The notes beneath the pieces were generated by a model that saw only the letters and a program-made list of their open reading frames with translations, was not told the DNA's origin and made no database searches. The translations under genes were made by a program, and so were the position numbers. DNA of 64,000 nt. It comes from Acidobacteriota bacterium (GTDB lineage Bacteria > Acidobacteriota > Terriglobia > Bryobacterales > Bryobacteraceae). This document shows positions 46,023 to 58,668 of this stretch, piece by piece (the first letter of the stretch is position 1; every line of letters starts with the position of its first letter). The DNA lies in assembly GCA_025352795.1 (NCBI GenBank), contig JANXSF010000137.1, positions 1-64,000 of the forward strand. Direction: 5' to 3'.

Positions 46023-46466
46023 TTATTGTAGCATGGTGGATTGGATTTGGGAAGATTTTAGTTTCTGATATGAGAACGTTGCACGAATTCCAGTGAACAA
46101 AAGAAGTATGAGTGCGGTGCTCATTACGCCTATGGGATTTTGTCCGGCCATGAGAACAGAAGCTTGCTCAATCAAATAAAGGATGAATCCACAGATGGCG
46201 GCTGTGCGATACATTCGTCGCATACCTATTCCAATCAGAAAGAATAGAAAGGCATCCAGCAGAGAGCCAACAGGTACCACTCGAAACATTGCAGCAATCG
46301 AAGTAATCGCTGAGACAAAAAACGTTCCGTACATCGCATTTTTCGCCGCTTGTTGGGCGGAAATCTGATCCGAGACGTCTGGCCAAAGCCAAGTTTTCCA
46401 AAAGGGTTCCGTTTTTGGAGTATTTGGTGACAGACCTAGGCTTTGCATGCTGCCTGAGTCTATCAT
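46023..46466 (-). CDS. small hypothetical membrane protein
   Basis: A 147-residue protein. After about 45 polar residues (including DVSDQISAQQAAKNAMYG) come three to four hydrophobic segments up to about residue 130 (FFVSAITSIAAMF, LLDAFLFFLIGIG, AAICGFILYLIE, STALILLLFTGI). Starts at ATG 46466 or ATG 46448 are both plausible; the second has AGG five bases upstream. It lies ten bases upstream of the antitoxin gene and could share its transcript. No family recognised. Confidence 0.6.
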   Translation of the reverse strand: MIDSGSMQSLGLSPNTPKTEPFWKTWLWPDVSDQISAQQAAKNAMYGTFFVSAITSIAAMFRVVPVGSLLDAFLFFLIGIGMRRMYRTAAICGFILYLIEQASVLMAGQNPIGVMSTALILLLFTGIRATFSYQKLKSSQIQSTMLQ

Positions 46467-46528
46467 CAAACCGAATTCTGACGTTTACGAAGGCGAAAGC
46501 GCCTAATGCCACTTAGTTTTCCCGCATC

Positions 46529-46606
46529 TAGAATCTTCAACTTTTGTTGGAATAACCTGTGATTGAAAGACCGCTCCCTGGCGGTCACGGCTCTGTAACA
46601 TATTGA
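46529..46606 (+). repeat. palindromic dispersed repeat, copy 4 (extended form)
   Basis: The core at 46569-46606 begins GACCGCTCCCTGGCGGTC. The upstream 40 bases match copy 2 (TAGAATCTTCAACTTTTGTT, TAACCTGTG, GAAAGACCGC). It lies downstream of the aconitase stop at 46632 and may end that transcript. Confidence 0.9.
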
Positions 46607-46631
46607 TTATACAAAGCTGAATGCGATGAAA

Positions 46632-49274
<2,643 letters not shown>

Positions 49275-49335
49275 GAGTATTTGGGACTGCTCATTCGATT
49301 TTAGCGTATATGGACGGTATTGGATATCAGGAGTT

Positions 49336-51480
49336 CTAGTTCAAAGTCCTTTCGAAAAAGCTAGTCAACGTTTGCAGCATGTGTTTACTTGCCGGGCCGC
49401 TGACTCCATGATTTTTCTGTGGATAGATCATGGTTTCAAATGGCTTGTTGGCTTGCTGCAATGCGTCCATCATTTGCATGGAGTTTTGGAACAGAACGTT
49501 ATCGTCTTCAATGTTGTGAACAATCATCAATTTGGCTTCCAGATTCGCGGCCTGATTCAATGGGGAACTGTATTTGTAACCTGCGGAATTTTCACCGGGG
49601 ATGTCCATGTAGCGTTCGGTGTAGATGGTGTCGTAGTGGCGCCAGTCTGTTACTGGAGCACCGGCGATTCCGGCTTTGAAGGTCTTCGGGGAATTGAACA
49701 GCGTGTAGAGCGTCATGAAGCCGCCGTAACTCCAGCCGTACATGCCTAAGCGATTGGGGTCCACAAAGCCCATGGATACCAGATGCGACAAGCCCACCTT
49801 TTGATCGGACAGTTCCTGTTCCCCAAGACGACGAAACACTCTGGATTCCCACTTATGGCCACGACCCGCGGAGCCATGATTATCCATTTGCCAAATAACG
49901 AAACCCTTGTGGGCTAGGGCTTGATCCCAACTCAGCCCGGCGAAGCTATTGCGGACGGTTTGCGCTCCAGGGCCGCCGTAGACCATGACGATGGCCGGAT
50001 ATTTGCGAGTGGGATCGAAATTTGGGGGCTTGATCATGCGGGCATACATGGTGTCTCCAAATTCACTTTTCACCTGGACGATTTCGGTGGGCAGAATCTG
50101 ATAATCGGTGAGCACTTTACGATCGCGTTCGCGGTAGACGGCTAGCTGTTTCCCGGTTGAATCGTGAAGCGTTCTGCCCGATGGTTCGGTGAAGCTGGAA
50201 TGGGTATCCATGAAAAATGCGCCGTTGGGACTCATGGATATGGAGTGAGTGCCTGCTGCGGTGGTCAGTTTCTTTAGGTCGCCGCCTTTGAAACTTGCAC
50301 TGTAAAGATGACGTTCCAATGGGCTGGCTGCGGTTGAGGTGAAATAGACGGTCTGTTCTTTTTCATTGATGGCGGCGATTTCGGAAACTTCCCAATCGCC
50401 ACTGGTGATCTGTTTTTGCAGTTCGCCTTTGAGGGAATAAATGTAGAGATGGCGAAATCCGCTGCGTTCGCTGGCCCACAGGAATTGATTCGTAATGGGA
50501 AGGAAGCGGAGCATGGAATGCACGTTGATCCAGGCCCAATCTTTTTCTTCCAGAACAGTGCGTGGGGAACCGCTGGCAACATTGACGGCTAACAGTTCCA
50601 GACGATTTTGCACGCGGGGAAGTTTTTGAACGAATAGTTCTTTGCTATCGGGTGTCCAATCCACACGGGCTAACAGGGTATCGGCGGAACCGGTTACGCT
50701 CATCCATTTTGTTTCACCACCACCAACACTGACCACACCCAGTTTCACATCGGCGTTGGGCGAACCTGCTTTGGGGTAGCGCTCGGGTTCATAGACGGCT
50801 CGATTAGCGGTGACCATATCGACGTGGGGGTGGGTCATCTGCTTGCTGACGTCGAATTGCAGATAGGCGATGCTTTGGGAATCAGGGGACCACCAGAAGG
50901 CGCGGGACAAGCTAAGCTCTTCGGGATAGACCCAGTCCAAGCGACCGTTGCGCAATAGATCTGACCCGCCGGTGGTAATGCGCTGTTCCTGTTTGGTGGC
51001 GATGGTGATGACGTACAGATCGTTATCCCGACGGAATGCCACGCGGTTGCCATCGGGAGAAAGGCGGGCATCTCGTTCCTGGTCTGGAGTGGCGGTTAAT
51101 TGTTTCCAACCTTGATCCCATAAAAAGATGTCGCCGTCTTGCGCGTAGAGGAAGCGGCGGCTATCGGGGGTCCACTGCATTTGGTCTTCGCGGACGCGGC
51201 GATTTTCCCAATCGAAGACTGGCTTGCCTTTCGATGCGACAACCAGTTCATCTAGAGCTTCCAAATTGGCTAGTTCTGATTTCTTCTGAGTGGCGGCGTC
51301 ATAGAGCATCAACCCTTTGCCTTCTGTGTAAGCGAAACTTTTGCTATCGGGGGTCCAGGTGATGGCGCTACTGCCCGAGCCACGTGTGCGCCCACCGGAA
51401 AGGGCATCGAGCGTGACTGGTTTTTGTGACCACGCGTAGGGAATGGCGAAAAGGAGTAAGGTCAGGAATCGGCTGTGCAT
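49336..51480 (-). CDS. S9 family dipeptidyl-peptidase IV-like serine peptidase
   Basis: A 714-residue exported peptidase. I chose ATG 51480, which opens a signal peptide ([19 protein letters not shown]); the frame is open to 51591 but that extension has no family character. The N-terminal beta-propeller (DPP-IV N region) spans about 45-480 with repeated WTPDSK blades. The hydrolase domain has the triad S584 (GWSYGG), D659 (IEDDN) and H691 (NHG). It probably releases X-Pro dipeptides in the periplasm. Confidence 0.92.
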   Translation of the reverse strand: MHSRFLTLLLFAIPYAWSQKPVTLDALSGGRTRGSGSSAITWTPDSKSFAYTEGKGLMLYDAATQKKSELANLEALDELVVASKGKPVFDWENRRVREDQMQWTPDSRRFLYAQDGDIFLWDQGWKQLTATPDQERDARLSPDGNRVAFRRDNDLYVITIATKQEQRITTGGSDLLRNGRLDWVYPEELSLSRAFWWSPDSQSIAYLQFDVSKQMTHPHVDMVTANRAVYEPERYPKAGSPNADVKLGVVSVGGGETKWMSVTGSADTLLARVDWTPDSKELFVQKLPRVQNRLELLAVNVASGSPRTVLEEKDWAWINVHSMLRFLPITNQFLWASERSGFRHLYIYSLKGELQKQITSGDWEVSEIAAINEKEQTVYFTSTAASPLERHLYSASFKGGDLKKLTTAAGTHSISMSPNGAFFMDTHSSFTEPSGRTLHDSTGKQLAVYRERDRKVLTDYQILPTEIVQVKSEFGDTMYARMIKPPNFDPTRKYPAIVMVYGGPGAQTVRNSFAGLSWDQALAHKGFVIWQMDNHGSAGRGHKWESRVFRRLGEQELSDQKVGLSHLVSMGFVDPNRLGMYGWSYGGFMTLYTLFNSPKTFKAGIAGAPVTDWRHYDTIYTERYMDIPGENSAGYKYSSPLNQAANLEAKLMIVHNIEDDNVLFQNSMQMMDALQQANKPFETMIYPQKNHGVSGPASKHMLQTLTSFFERTLN

Positions 51481-51524
51481 GACTATTTTTGATGATAGCG
51501 CGCGGGCAGCTTGATGGTGTTGTG

Positions 51525-52727
51525 CTATTGGCCACCAGGTGGGCGCAAGCTTTGGGACTTGTATGGGTAGAGTCGACCCCATTCTGGCCAATCCATTTTG
51601 AGTCCCAAGCCAGGCGTCTCAGTTAGTGTGACGTGGCTCTGCTTGACTAAGGGGAACGTGTTTTTGGTAACGGCGGCGAATGTGGATTCCATACCTGCAT
51701 CCCATTCCTGCATGAGGAAGTTTCTTACGGCTGACATGGAGTGCAAAGAGGCGATATGGGCTATGGGTCCGTAATACATGTGCGGTGAAATTTCGGCACC
51801 ATAGAGTTCAGACAGAGCGGCAATTTTGCGGATCTCAGTTATGCCGCCGCAGTGGATAACGTCGGGCTGGATGATTTGCGCACCTTTGGCATCAAGTAGC
51901 TGTTTGAATTCGTAGCGGGAGATGAGCCCTTCGCCGCCAGCGAGTGGCACGGGACTTTTCGACGCGATTTCTCCAAGAGCCTGCGGAGTTTCGCGCCAAG
52001 TTGGTTCTTCAATAAACATGGGACGGAAAGGGGCGACGGCCTTGGCCAATTCTATGGCAGAACGAACGCTGAAGGTTTCCCACATTTCCAGGCCAATGTC
52101 CAGGTTGGGTCCACCGCCGCGTCGGACTGCTTCTACTTCAGCGACTAATCGGTGCAAGCGTTCCGATTCCGATCCGCCTTTGGGTAGAACCCACTTGAGG
52201 CACGTCCAGCCGTCTTTCACGGTTTTGGCGGCTAAGGCAGCGAGCTTTTCTGGAGTGCGTGGTTCCATGCCATGGCTCCAGTGGCTATAGTAGACGCGCA
52301 TGGGCTTGGCTTCAGCGGCCCCCAGCAGCCGCCAAAGCGGTTCGCCCAGGCGTTGGGCTTCAATATCCCACAAAGCGATGTCAACGGCGGCCAGAGCTGT
52401 CATCAGGATAGGGCCGTTGCGATAGCGGGAGAGTTGATAGTAAGCACGGTTCCAATTGTCTTCAATCCCTGCGGCAGGCTTGCCGATTAGGAACGGGGCG
52501 AACCATTGGATGGCCTGTTCGACGATTTCCACACGGCCGGAAACGGAGCCTTCACCGAGGCCAGTGATGCCGCCATCGGTTTCAATTTCCAGAAAAAGAT
52601 AATCGCGATTGCCGATGGTGTGCTTGCGGGTGATGAACTTTTTGATGTTCAGGCGAGTAGCGGTGTCGGCAAGTGCCGGGATGGCGGCAAGAAACAGACG
52701 GCGCGAAAGTTGGGCGGGTGAAGGCAA
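51525..52727 (-). CDS. enolase-superfamily (mandelate racemase-like) protein with TAT-like signal
   Basis: A 400-residue protein. The start is TTG 52727, giving SRRLFLAAIPALA, a twin-arginine-like signal, unusual for this normally cytoplasmic superfamily. The barrel shows CLKWVLPKGG (Lys), LDIGLEMWE, FIEEPTW and GGEG (metal ligands), QPDVIHCGG and SPHMYYG, closest to the galactonate/sugar-acid dehydratase group. The gene follows the GT4 gene by three bases and is the last in the polysaccharide-region transcript. Likely acts on a sugar acid; the substrate is not readable. Confidence 0.85.
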   Translation of the reverse strand: MPSPAQLSRRLFLAAIPALADTATRLNIKKFITRKHTIGNRDYLFLEIETDGGITGLGEGSVSGRVEIVEQAIQWFAPFLIGKPAAGIEDNWNRAYYQLSRYRNGPILMTALAAVDIALWDIEAQRLGEPLWRLLGAAEAKPMRVYYSHWSHGMEPRTPEKLAALAAKTVKDGWTCLKWVLPKGGSESERLHRLVAEVEAVRRGGGPNLDIGLEMWETFSVRSAIELAKAVAPFRPMFIEEPTWRETPQALGEIASKSPVPLAGGEGLISRYEFKQLLDAKGAQIIQPDVIHCGGITEIRKIAALSELYGAEISPHMYYGPIAHIASLHSMSAVRNFLMQEWDAGMESTFAAVTKNTFPLVKQSHVTLTETPGLGLKMDWPEWGRLYPYKSQSLRPPGGQ

Positions 52728-52730
52728 TTT

Positions 52731-53813
52731 TTATTTTGTGGCAGAAACCAATTCGTTGTACAGCTTAACCCATTGCTGGGCCACTTGGGGACCTTGGTAG
52801 CGGGTGCATTCCATGAATCCTTGCGTGGTTAGGGCGGTGGCAAAGCCTGGTTCTTCTATTAGCCTGAGAGCGGCGTTGGCCATGGCTTGATGATCGTTGA
52901 TGGGAACCAGCAGTCCGGTTTTTTCATTTTCGACAATGAATGGAACGCCACCGGCAGCGGTGGAAACGAAGGGGAGTCCGCAGGCGAAGCATTCCAGAAT
53001 GGACCCTGGCATGTTGTCTATGTTGGGACTCATCAGATAAATTTCGGCAGCTTCGTAGAGTTGGCGCATGCAGGTTTGATCGACAAAGCCCAGAAACTGA
53101 ACATTGTTTAAGTTTAGCTCCAGGACCATGGCTTCAAGCTGCTGTCGCAGTGGGCCGTCGTGAGCCAAGATCAGAGATGCTTCGGGGTATTTCTGCTGCA
53201 CGATGGCGAAGGCTTTCAGAGTGCAGGGAATGTTGTAAAGAGGCTCCATTCCACGATTGTGGAAGAATTTGGGACCGGGCGTGGGACGGGGACGAAAGTT
53301 GAATTGCGTGGTATCCACGATGTTGGAAATGTAGGTGGCTGGCAATCCGAATTTGGCAAACACTTCGACGAGAAAGCCGCTGGGCGGGACAATGCGGTCT
53401 ACCAGACTCATAATGCGGATGGCGATGGGCCACTTGTTGAGATGATCTTCGGCTTGGCCATCGCGATAGTTGAGAATGGTCTTTTTCCTGAAGAGCTTGC
53501 TGAATAGAATGGCTGGAGCAGGGGCCAACATAAATGACCAATAACCAGCACTGAACAGATGAATCACGTCATAACTCCAAATGCGAATTAGCAGGGCAAT
53601 GAGGTAAGTGGTTTCCGTGACAATGGTGCGGACATATTTGATCTGCTGGAGACAATGCAAAGGACCGGGCAGTGCGGGATTGATGGCTTGAAAGGCTACT
53701 TCTACTTGCGGAAACGCCTTCAGTTCCTGCATGAGGCGAGCTGCCTGAACGGCTTGGCCACCGGTGATGCGCAGGGAGGGGGCAACAATTAAAACTCGGA
53801 GCTTATTCGTCAT
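52731..53813 (-). CDS. GT4-family glycosyltransferase
   Basis: A 360-residue GT-B enzyme. The N-terminal domain starts with VLIVAPSLRITGGQAVQAARL, the acceptor-side glycine motif. The C-terminal nucleotide-sugar domain has NRGMEPLYN, LGFVDQTCMRQLYEAAEIYLMSP and the E(x7)E region SILECFACGLPFVSTAAGG. It overlaps the asparagine-synthase gene start-to-stop (ATGA). It likely adds a sugar during polymer synthesis; donor and linkage unknown. Confidence 0.9.
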   Translation of the reverse strand: MTNKLRVLIVAPSLRITGGQAVQAARLMQELKAFPQVEVAFQAINPALPGPLHCLQQIKYVRTIVTETTYLIALLIRIWSYDVIHLFSAGYWSFMLAPAPAILFSKLFRKKTILNYRDGQAEDHLNKWPIAIRIMSLVDRIVPPSGFLVEVFAKFGLPATYISNIVDTTQFNFRPRPTPGPKFFHNRGMEPLYNIPCTLKAFAIVQQKYPEASLILAHDGPLRQQLEAMVLELNLNNVQFLGFVDQTCMRQLYEAAEIYLMSPNIDNMPGSILECFACGLPFVSTAAGGVPFIVENEKTGLLVPINDHQAMANAALRLIEEPGFATALTTQGFMECTRYQGPQVAQQWVKLYNELVSATK

Positions 53814-55699
53814 GCCCGGCTGAGCTGTTGGGGCTGCGGAACAGTGGGTCGCGACTGTTCATGCCGCAACCAGGTTTCAAGCACATAGAGGTACCACAAT
53901 TGATTGGGGACTTCGCCACGGGCTGCGGTTTGCTTCCAAAGGTCGAGAACTTTGCTGGATTGAATGTAGCCTTCGCGAGCTAAGTGGGAATTTTCCATGG
54001 CCTGCTGAAAGTGAGGACCCCAGCGTCCGGCTAGCCAGCGCGTGGCTGGAATACCGAACCCTCTCTTGGCACCTTTGGCGACTCTTTCGCCGATGTTTCG
54101 GCGGGCGATTTCACGCAGGATAGCTTTCAGAGATCCGTTATGAAGGCGAAGACCACAGGGCAGGGAACCAGCATATTCCCACAGTTTGTGATCGAGAAAA
54201 GGGGAACGTGCTTCCACGGCATAGCGCATTGCGCCGCCGTCCACTTTGGTCATATATTCGCCGGTGAAGCGCGTTTTACGGTCGTATTCAAGGAATTCGA
54301 CGAGAAGATTTTTGGCGGAGCTTTGCGACCAGGGAATTTGACGCTGGCTTACAGAAAGATCTTTAAGTCGTGCACCAAGCAGATTATTTTGCCAGTAGAC
54401 GGGCAAGCCATCGTGGACATTGGCCACAGCGCCGACGCCGCCGGTGGCGTAGTCCATAAAATGTTTGGCGCGTTTGAGCAGGCCGGAATTGGGAAATGCG
54501 CCGCGAATCTGTTGCCAGGAAGAAAGCGTGAAATTGGGCAACTTGGCCGCCAATTGCTGGGCCATCCAGAGGTTTTTATGTTCAGGGTAACCGAGGAAAA
54601 TATCGTCGCCACCATCGCCGGTGAGTAACACGGTGGCTTCCTGTTTGACGGCTTTGGAAACGCGCAGCATGCCTAAGGCTGAAGCGCAGGCGAAGGGTTC
54701 CCCATAAGCGGAAACAAGTTCATCGACGCTGGGTGAATCGTCGGGGGCCACAGTAATCACCTGATGGGGAATGCCTAGCGCGCGGGCCGTGGCGGCGGCA
54801 TCTGCCGATTCGTCCAATGGACTGTTGGGTGTGCCGATGGTGAAGGCTCCGATGTTGCCACCAAGTTTGGCGATGGCCCAACACACCAGACTGGAATCGA
54901 TGCCTGCACTGAGGAGCGCTCCCACTTTAACGTCGGCTTCCAGACGGAGTTTCACGGCATCCAGAAATAGGAGTTCAGTTTGGTCGACGGCTTCTTCAAA
55001 TTGAATTTGTGATTCCGTTTCGACACTGGGCAGCTGCCAATAGGAGCTTGATTTAAGCGTCCCATTGCTCCATTCAATTAGACCGCCAGCGGGGACTTTA
55101 TGAATGCCTTTATAGATGGAACGGTCATCGGTAACGTATCCGAATTCAAGGAATTCGGTAATGCCATTTTCATCAATGGTTGGCGCAAATCCGGCATCGC
55201 GCAAGGCTCTGGCGGTGGAGGCGAAGGCCAGTTTTCCATCGTTGACGGTGAAGAGTAACGGCTTGACGCCTAGCCGGTCACGAAAGAGGAATGTTTTGCG
55301 ATTGGGGGCGTCCCAAATGCCGCTGGCGAACATGCCGCGCAGCTTGGGGATCATTTTATGGATTCCCCAATGACGATAACCATGCACCAGAATTTCGGTG
55401 TCTGTCCGGCTGCGGAATTGGTAACCTGCTGCTTCTAACTCAAGGCGTAGTTCGTGGAAGTTATAGATGGCCCCGTTGAATACCACGCCGATTTGGCGGT
55501 CTGGGGAGAGCATAGGTTGTTTGCCGAGCTCGCTGAGGTCGAAGATGGAAAGGCGGCGATGACCGAAAGTGGCTCCGGGCCAGGATTCCAGACCTTCGGC
55601 GTCGGGTCCGCGCAAGGCCATGGATTGTGTCATGCAGCGGACGACCTGTTCCCCGTAGTGAGTTTCAAATTCGCCGACGAATCCGGCTATTCCACACAT
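53810..55699 (-). CDS. asparagine synthase (glutamine-hydrolysing)-type amidotransferase
   Basis: A 629-residue two-domain protein. The glutaminase domain has the nucleophile Cys2 (MCGIAGFVG) and RGPDAEG; the synthetase domain has the PP-loop LLSAGIDSSLV and GDGGDDIFLGY. Length and C-terminal WLRHEQ are typical of AsnB homologues that sit in exopolysaccharide loci (including XrtA/PEP-CTERM-type loci), where they may amidate sugars or uronates rather than make asparagine. Its stop overlaps the GT4 start. Confidence 0.9.
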   Translation of the reverse strand: MCGIAGFVGEFETHYGEQVVRCMTQSMALRGPDAEGLESWPGATFGHRRLSIFDLSELGKQPMLSPDRQIGVVFNGAIYNFHELRLELEAAGYQFRSRTDTEILVHGYRHWGIHKMIPKLRGMFASGIWDAPNRKTFLFRDRLGVKPLLFTVNDGKLAFASTARALRDAGFAPTIDENGITEFLEFGYVTDDRSIYKGIHKVPAGGLIEWSNGTLKSSSYWQLPSVETESQIQFEEAVDQTELLFLDAVKLRLEADVKVGALLSAGIDSSLVCWAIAKLGGNIGAFTIGTPNSPLDESADAAATARALGIPHQVITVAPDDSPSVDELVSAYGEPFACASALGMLRVSKAVKQEATVLLTGDGGDDIFLGYPEHKNLWMAQQLAAKLPNFTLSSWQQIRGAFPNSGLLKRAKHFMDYATGGVGAVANVHDGLPVYWQNNLLGARLKDLSVSQRQIPWSQSSAKNLLVEFLEYDRKTRFTGEYMTKVDGGAMRYAVEARSPFLDHKLWEYAGSLPCGLRLHNGSLKAILREIARRNIGERVAKGAKRGFGIPATRWLAGRWGPHFQQAMENSHLAREGYIQSSKVLDLWKQTAARGEVPNQLWYLYVLETWLRHEQSRPTVPQPQQLSRA

Positions 55700-55747
55700 G
55701 AAATCGTCCTCTCTTCCTAGTTTATCGTAACGGGTTGATGCGTCTGC

Positions 55748-57259
55748 TTAAACCAACTTGGCTTTCAGCGAAATGGGCAGAAAGCGACGCAGCAGTGCTT
55801 TTTCATCGTCGTCAAGGAACCCGGTTAGGAACAACATGAAAATATAGACAATGGCGAAAGTGATTGAGGTGCCAGCGAGCAGGATAAACAGCGTTCTCCA
55901 AGTTTCAACCGGTTGCCAGGCCATCATTTGATGCTTAACAGCAAGAGAAGCAGCGCCACCCACTATTGCCGATAAAGCGGTACGTCCAATATCGTAAAAC
56001 TGGGGAAAATCAGCACGAGTGACGTTGAGAATACGGCTGAAAGTGAAGGCGGCGAAGAGCCTGTCAATGATTCCGGCTGCTGCTACGACAGCGATTGCAC
56101 CATAGGGTCCGAATTTTGGAGTGGCCCACCACAGCATGAGGGCCGATGCGGGAAGCAGAAAGCACTGAAATTTAATGAAATACATTCGACGTTCAGGAAA
56201 GGTGCGCATCAGCGGGTCGGCTGGAAAGATGGTGGTGAGGATTAAAAGAAGATTGACGGAAAAAATGAGGGCGCTGGGGCGGAACTTGTTGGTAAGCAGG
56301 AAGACCATAAAGGGCTCTGCAACGGTGCTGAAATAAAAATAGATGGCAAATGCTGGAACGGAAAGTTTTCTCATGACTCTGGCCACCAAACTGAGCATTT
56401 CGTGGGTGGTTCCACTCTTGCGGAGTTCACTCAAACGTGGAAGTACCACGGCGGTGGAGGATTCGGCGATCATACCCATGAGCGGCAATTGGAAGCAGCC
56501 ATTTTGATAGATGGCAAGGGCGGCGGCGCCAAAGAAATTGGAAACAAAATAATTGTGCATGTCCAATTGCAAAATCCAAAGCAAACCGGCAAGTCCAATG
56601 GGAGCAGCATAAGCGATTTGCCGTCGCAGCAATGGGCCGTCGAAGTGTTTCCAAAATCCTGGAAAGCGAGAGATGAGGTACCAGAACATCAGCGTGACGA
56701 TGATGGCACCCTGGATCAAAAAAGAGATCAGGATGGAAAGCGGGGTGCCCCAAATGGTGACGGCTAGGAAGATGGAAAGTGTTCTGGTGGCCTGGATTAG
56801 GATGAGGAGAAATGCGGTGAGTTGCACTTCCTGATTGGCCATCAGTAACGTTTCAAACCCCTGGCAAAGAACGGTCAGGGGGATGGCCAAGGCAACATAC
56901 ACGGCATATTTGCTAAGACTGGGATCGCCCAGGAGTTTCGTGTAAATCTGTGGGAATGCCAATACAAGAACTGCTCCGAAAATTCCCACTAGAGAAAGTA
57001 CGATAACAATGTTGAATATGATTTCGTTGCGTTTTTCCTTTTCACTGGGTAAAAAATAGTAGGCACACGTTGCAAAACCAAGAGGCAAAATATTGGAAGC
57101 GGAAAGGATCGCCGCAAAAAGTTGCTTATACACGCCCTGCGTAACCAGATCCAGCCGCCTTGCGACCACCAATGGCGTGACGATGGCGAGTAGAAAGGCA
57201 ATCAGCTTTCCTGCGAAAAGCCAGGAAGCTTTATTTGTAAGGCTGCGCTGTTGACTCAT
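55748..57259 (-). CDS. oligosaccharide flippase (Wzx/MOP superfamily)
   Basis: A 503-residue integral membrane protein with about 12-14 predicted helices spaced along its length (for example WLFAGKLIAFLLAIVTPLVVA, IIFNIVIVLSLVGIFGAVLVLAF at its N-half, LFILLAGTSITFAIVYIFMLF at its end). The pattern fits polysaccharide transporters moving lipid-linked repeat units to the periplasmic face. It lies between the dehydrogenase (16 bases upstream) and the amidotransferase (48 bases downstream). Confidence 0.88.
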   Translation of the reverse strand: MSQQRSLTNKASWLFAGKLIAFLLAIVTPLVVARRLDLVTQGVYKQLFAAILSASNILPLGFATCAYYFLPSEKEKRNEIIFNIVIVLSLVGIFGAVLVLAFPQIYTKLLGDPSLSKYAVYVALAIPLTVLCQGFETLLMANQEVQLTAFLLILIQATRTLSIFLAVTIWGTPLSILISFLIQGAIIVTLMFWYLISRFPGFWKHFDGPLLRRQIAYAAPIGLAGLLWILQLDMHNYFVSNFFGAAALAIYQNGCFQLPLMGMIAESSTAVVLPRLSELRKSGTTHEMLSLVARVMRKLSVPAFAIYFYFSTVAEPFMVFLLTNKFRPSALIFSVNLLLILTTIFPADPLMRTFPERRMYFIKFQCFLLPASALMLWWATPKFGPYGAIAVVAAAGIIDRLFAAFTFSRILNVTRADFPQFYDIGRTALSAIVGGAASLAVKHQMMAWQPVETWRTLFILLAGTSITFAIVYIFMLFLTGFLDDDEKALLRRFLPISLKAKLV

Positions 57260-57275
57260 AGCTTATGTGGCTAAT

Positions 57276-58565
57276 TTAAACCGGTTGTCCGGTTCCGCTG
57301 CGGACAAGGTCAATTACAGGTTTCCCGGAGGCACGAATTGCTTCGGCCAAAGCAGTGGAAGGCTTTTGGGCGATCACGATATGGTCTGCCCAACCTAACA
57401 TGTCCTCCAGCCCTCCCACCATAAGTTTGCCGATATGCGGAACGGCGTTCAAAATAAAATTCTTGTTGCTTCCGTAGATTGCGTCGATTTGAATATGCGG
57501 GTCGAACACTTTCATGTCACGGCCTTTGCCGATAAGATATTCGAGCATGGTGACGACAGGGCTCTCCCGCAAATCGTCGGTATTTTCCTTGAAAGCTAAG
57601 CCGAAGATCCCTAGCTTTATGTTGCCCAAGTCCGCCACTGCGTCAATGGCACGGTTTAGATGTTCGTCGTTGCTGGCCAGAACATTACACAACATGGGCA
57701 GCTTGATATCCAAACGAGAAGCGCGATAGTTGAGGGCTCGCAGATCTTTCGGAAGACAGGAACCACCGAAGGCGAAGCCCGGCTTCAGGTATGCCTTGGA
57801 GATATTCAGGTGGTCATCCTGGCAAAGCGTATCCATCACTTCTTCAGCGGAGATATTCATCCGAGATGCCAGCGCACCGATCTCATTGGCGAAAGAAATT
57901 TTCACCGCATGGAAAGCATTGCAGGCGTATTTGATCATTTCTGCTGTTCGCAAACTGACCAGGCAAGGGGGCACGCCAAGAGGACTATAAATGCCAGCGA
58001 CCCGCTCCACTGCGGCTGGATCACTTCCGCCGACAACAATTATTGAGGGTTCGCGGAAATCTTTAACGGCAGTTCCTTCTCTCAAAAATTCAGGATTGGA
58101 GACAACTCGAACCAGATCGTTACCAGCAAACACAGATTCCACGATTTCTTCACAAGTCCCTGGAAATACTGTGCTGCGAACAGCTACATCTAATCGCTTC
58201 TGGCGTCCGGCGAGTTTAACGTTGATGTTGGTTACCACGCGGCGCAGTTGGTCAAGCCCCAGATTGCCGGTTTTTTCTGAAGGCGTGCCGACGCACAATA
58301 AGACGATATCGGCGGCAGCAATGGCATCAGCGGTAGAGGTGGTTGCTGTCAATAGCCCCCGCTCTACGCTGGACTTAACCAGAGCTTCCAAACCGGGTTC
58401 GTAGAAGGGTGCCTCGCCCTTGACCACGTTTGCGACCTTGCCAGGATCGGTATCCACTCCGATTACTTTGTGACCCAGATTGGCCAGGCAAGCCGCTGTG
58501 ACACAACCCACATATCCAAGTCCAAACACGGCAATGGTGGTGGGGTTATTTGTTATAGAAGACAT
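57276..58565 (-). CDS. AlgD-like nucleotide-sugar 6-dehydrogenase
   Basis: A 429-residue NAD-dependent dehydrogenase oxidising C6 of a nucleotide sugar to the uronate. The Rossmann motif is FGLGYVGCVTAACLA; the catalytic Cys lies in GFAFGGSCLPKD, followed by LRALNYRASRLD. The stretches MIKYACNAFHAVKISFANEIG and CQDDHLNIS resemble GDP-mannose 6-dehydrogenase (AlgD) more than typical UDP-glucose dehydrogenase. That assignment is by eye. It implies a polymer containing mannuronate or glucuronate. Confidence 0.87.
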   Translation of the reverse strand: MSSITNNPTTIAVFGLGYVGCVTAACLANLGHKVIGVDTDPGKVANVVKGEAPFYEPGLEALVKSSVERGLLTATTSTADAIAAADIVLLCVGTPSEKTGNLGLDQLRRVVTNINVKLAGRQKRLDVAVRSTVFPGTCEEIVESVFAGNDLVRVVSNPEFLREGTAVKDFREPSIIVVGGSDPAAVERVAGIYSPLGVPPCLVSLRTAEMIKYACNAFHAVKISFANEIGALASRMNISAEEVMDTLCQDDHLNISKAYLKPGFAFGGSCLPKDLRALNYRASRLDIKLPMLCNVLASNDEHLNRAIDAVADLGNIKLGIFGLAFKENTDDLRESPVVTMLEYLIGKGRDMKVFDPHIQIDAIYGSNKNFILNAVPHIGKLMVGGLEDMLGWADHIVIAQKPSTALAEAIRASGKPVIDLVRSGTGQPV

Positions 58566-58668
58566 AGTTTGTTATCCTTCGCCATGCATCCATTTTAAAA
58601 GCTTCGCGGCGAATTACTGGACTCGTCGGTGAAAGCAATGCTGGGATGGCTGTTCGGGCTATTTTGAA

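Noticed and set aside
51481-51591. A 37-codon extension of the DPP-IV-like peptidase
   Set aside because: It precedes a perfect signal peptide beginning at ATG 51480 and would overlap the end of the enolase-superfamily gene.
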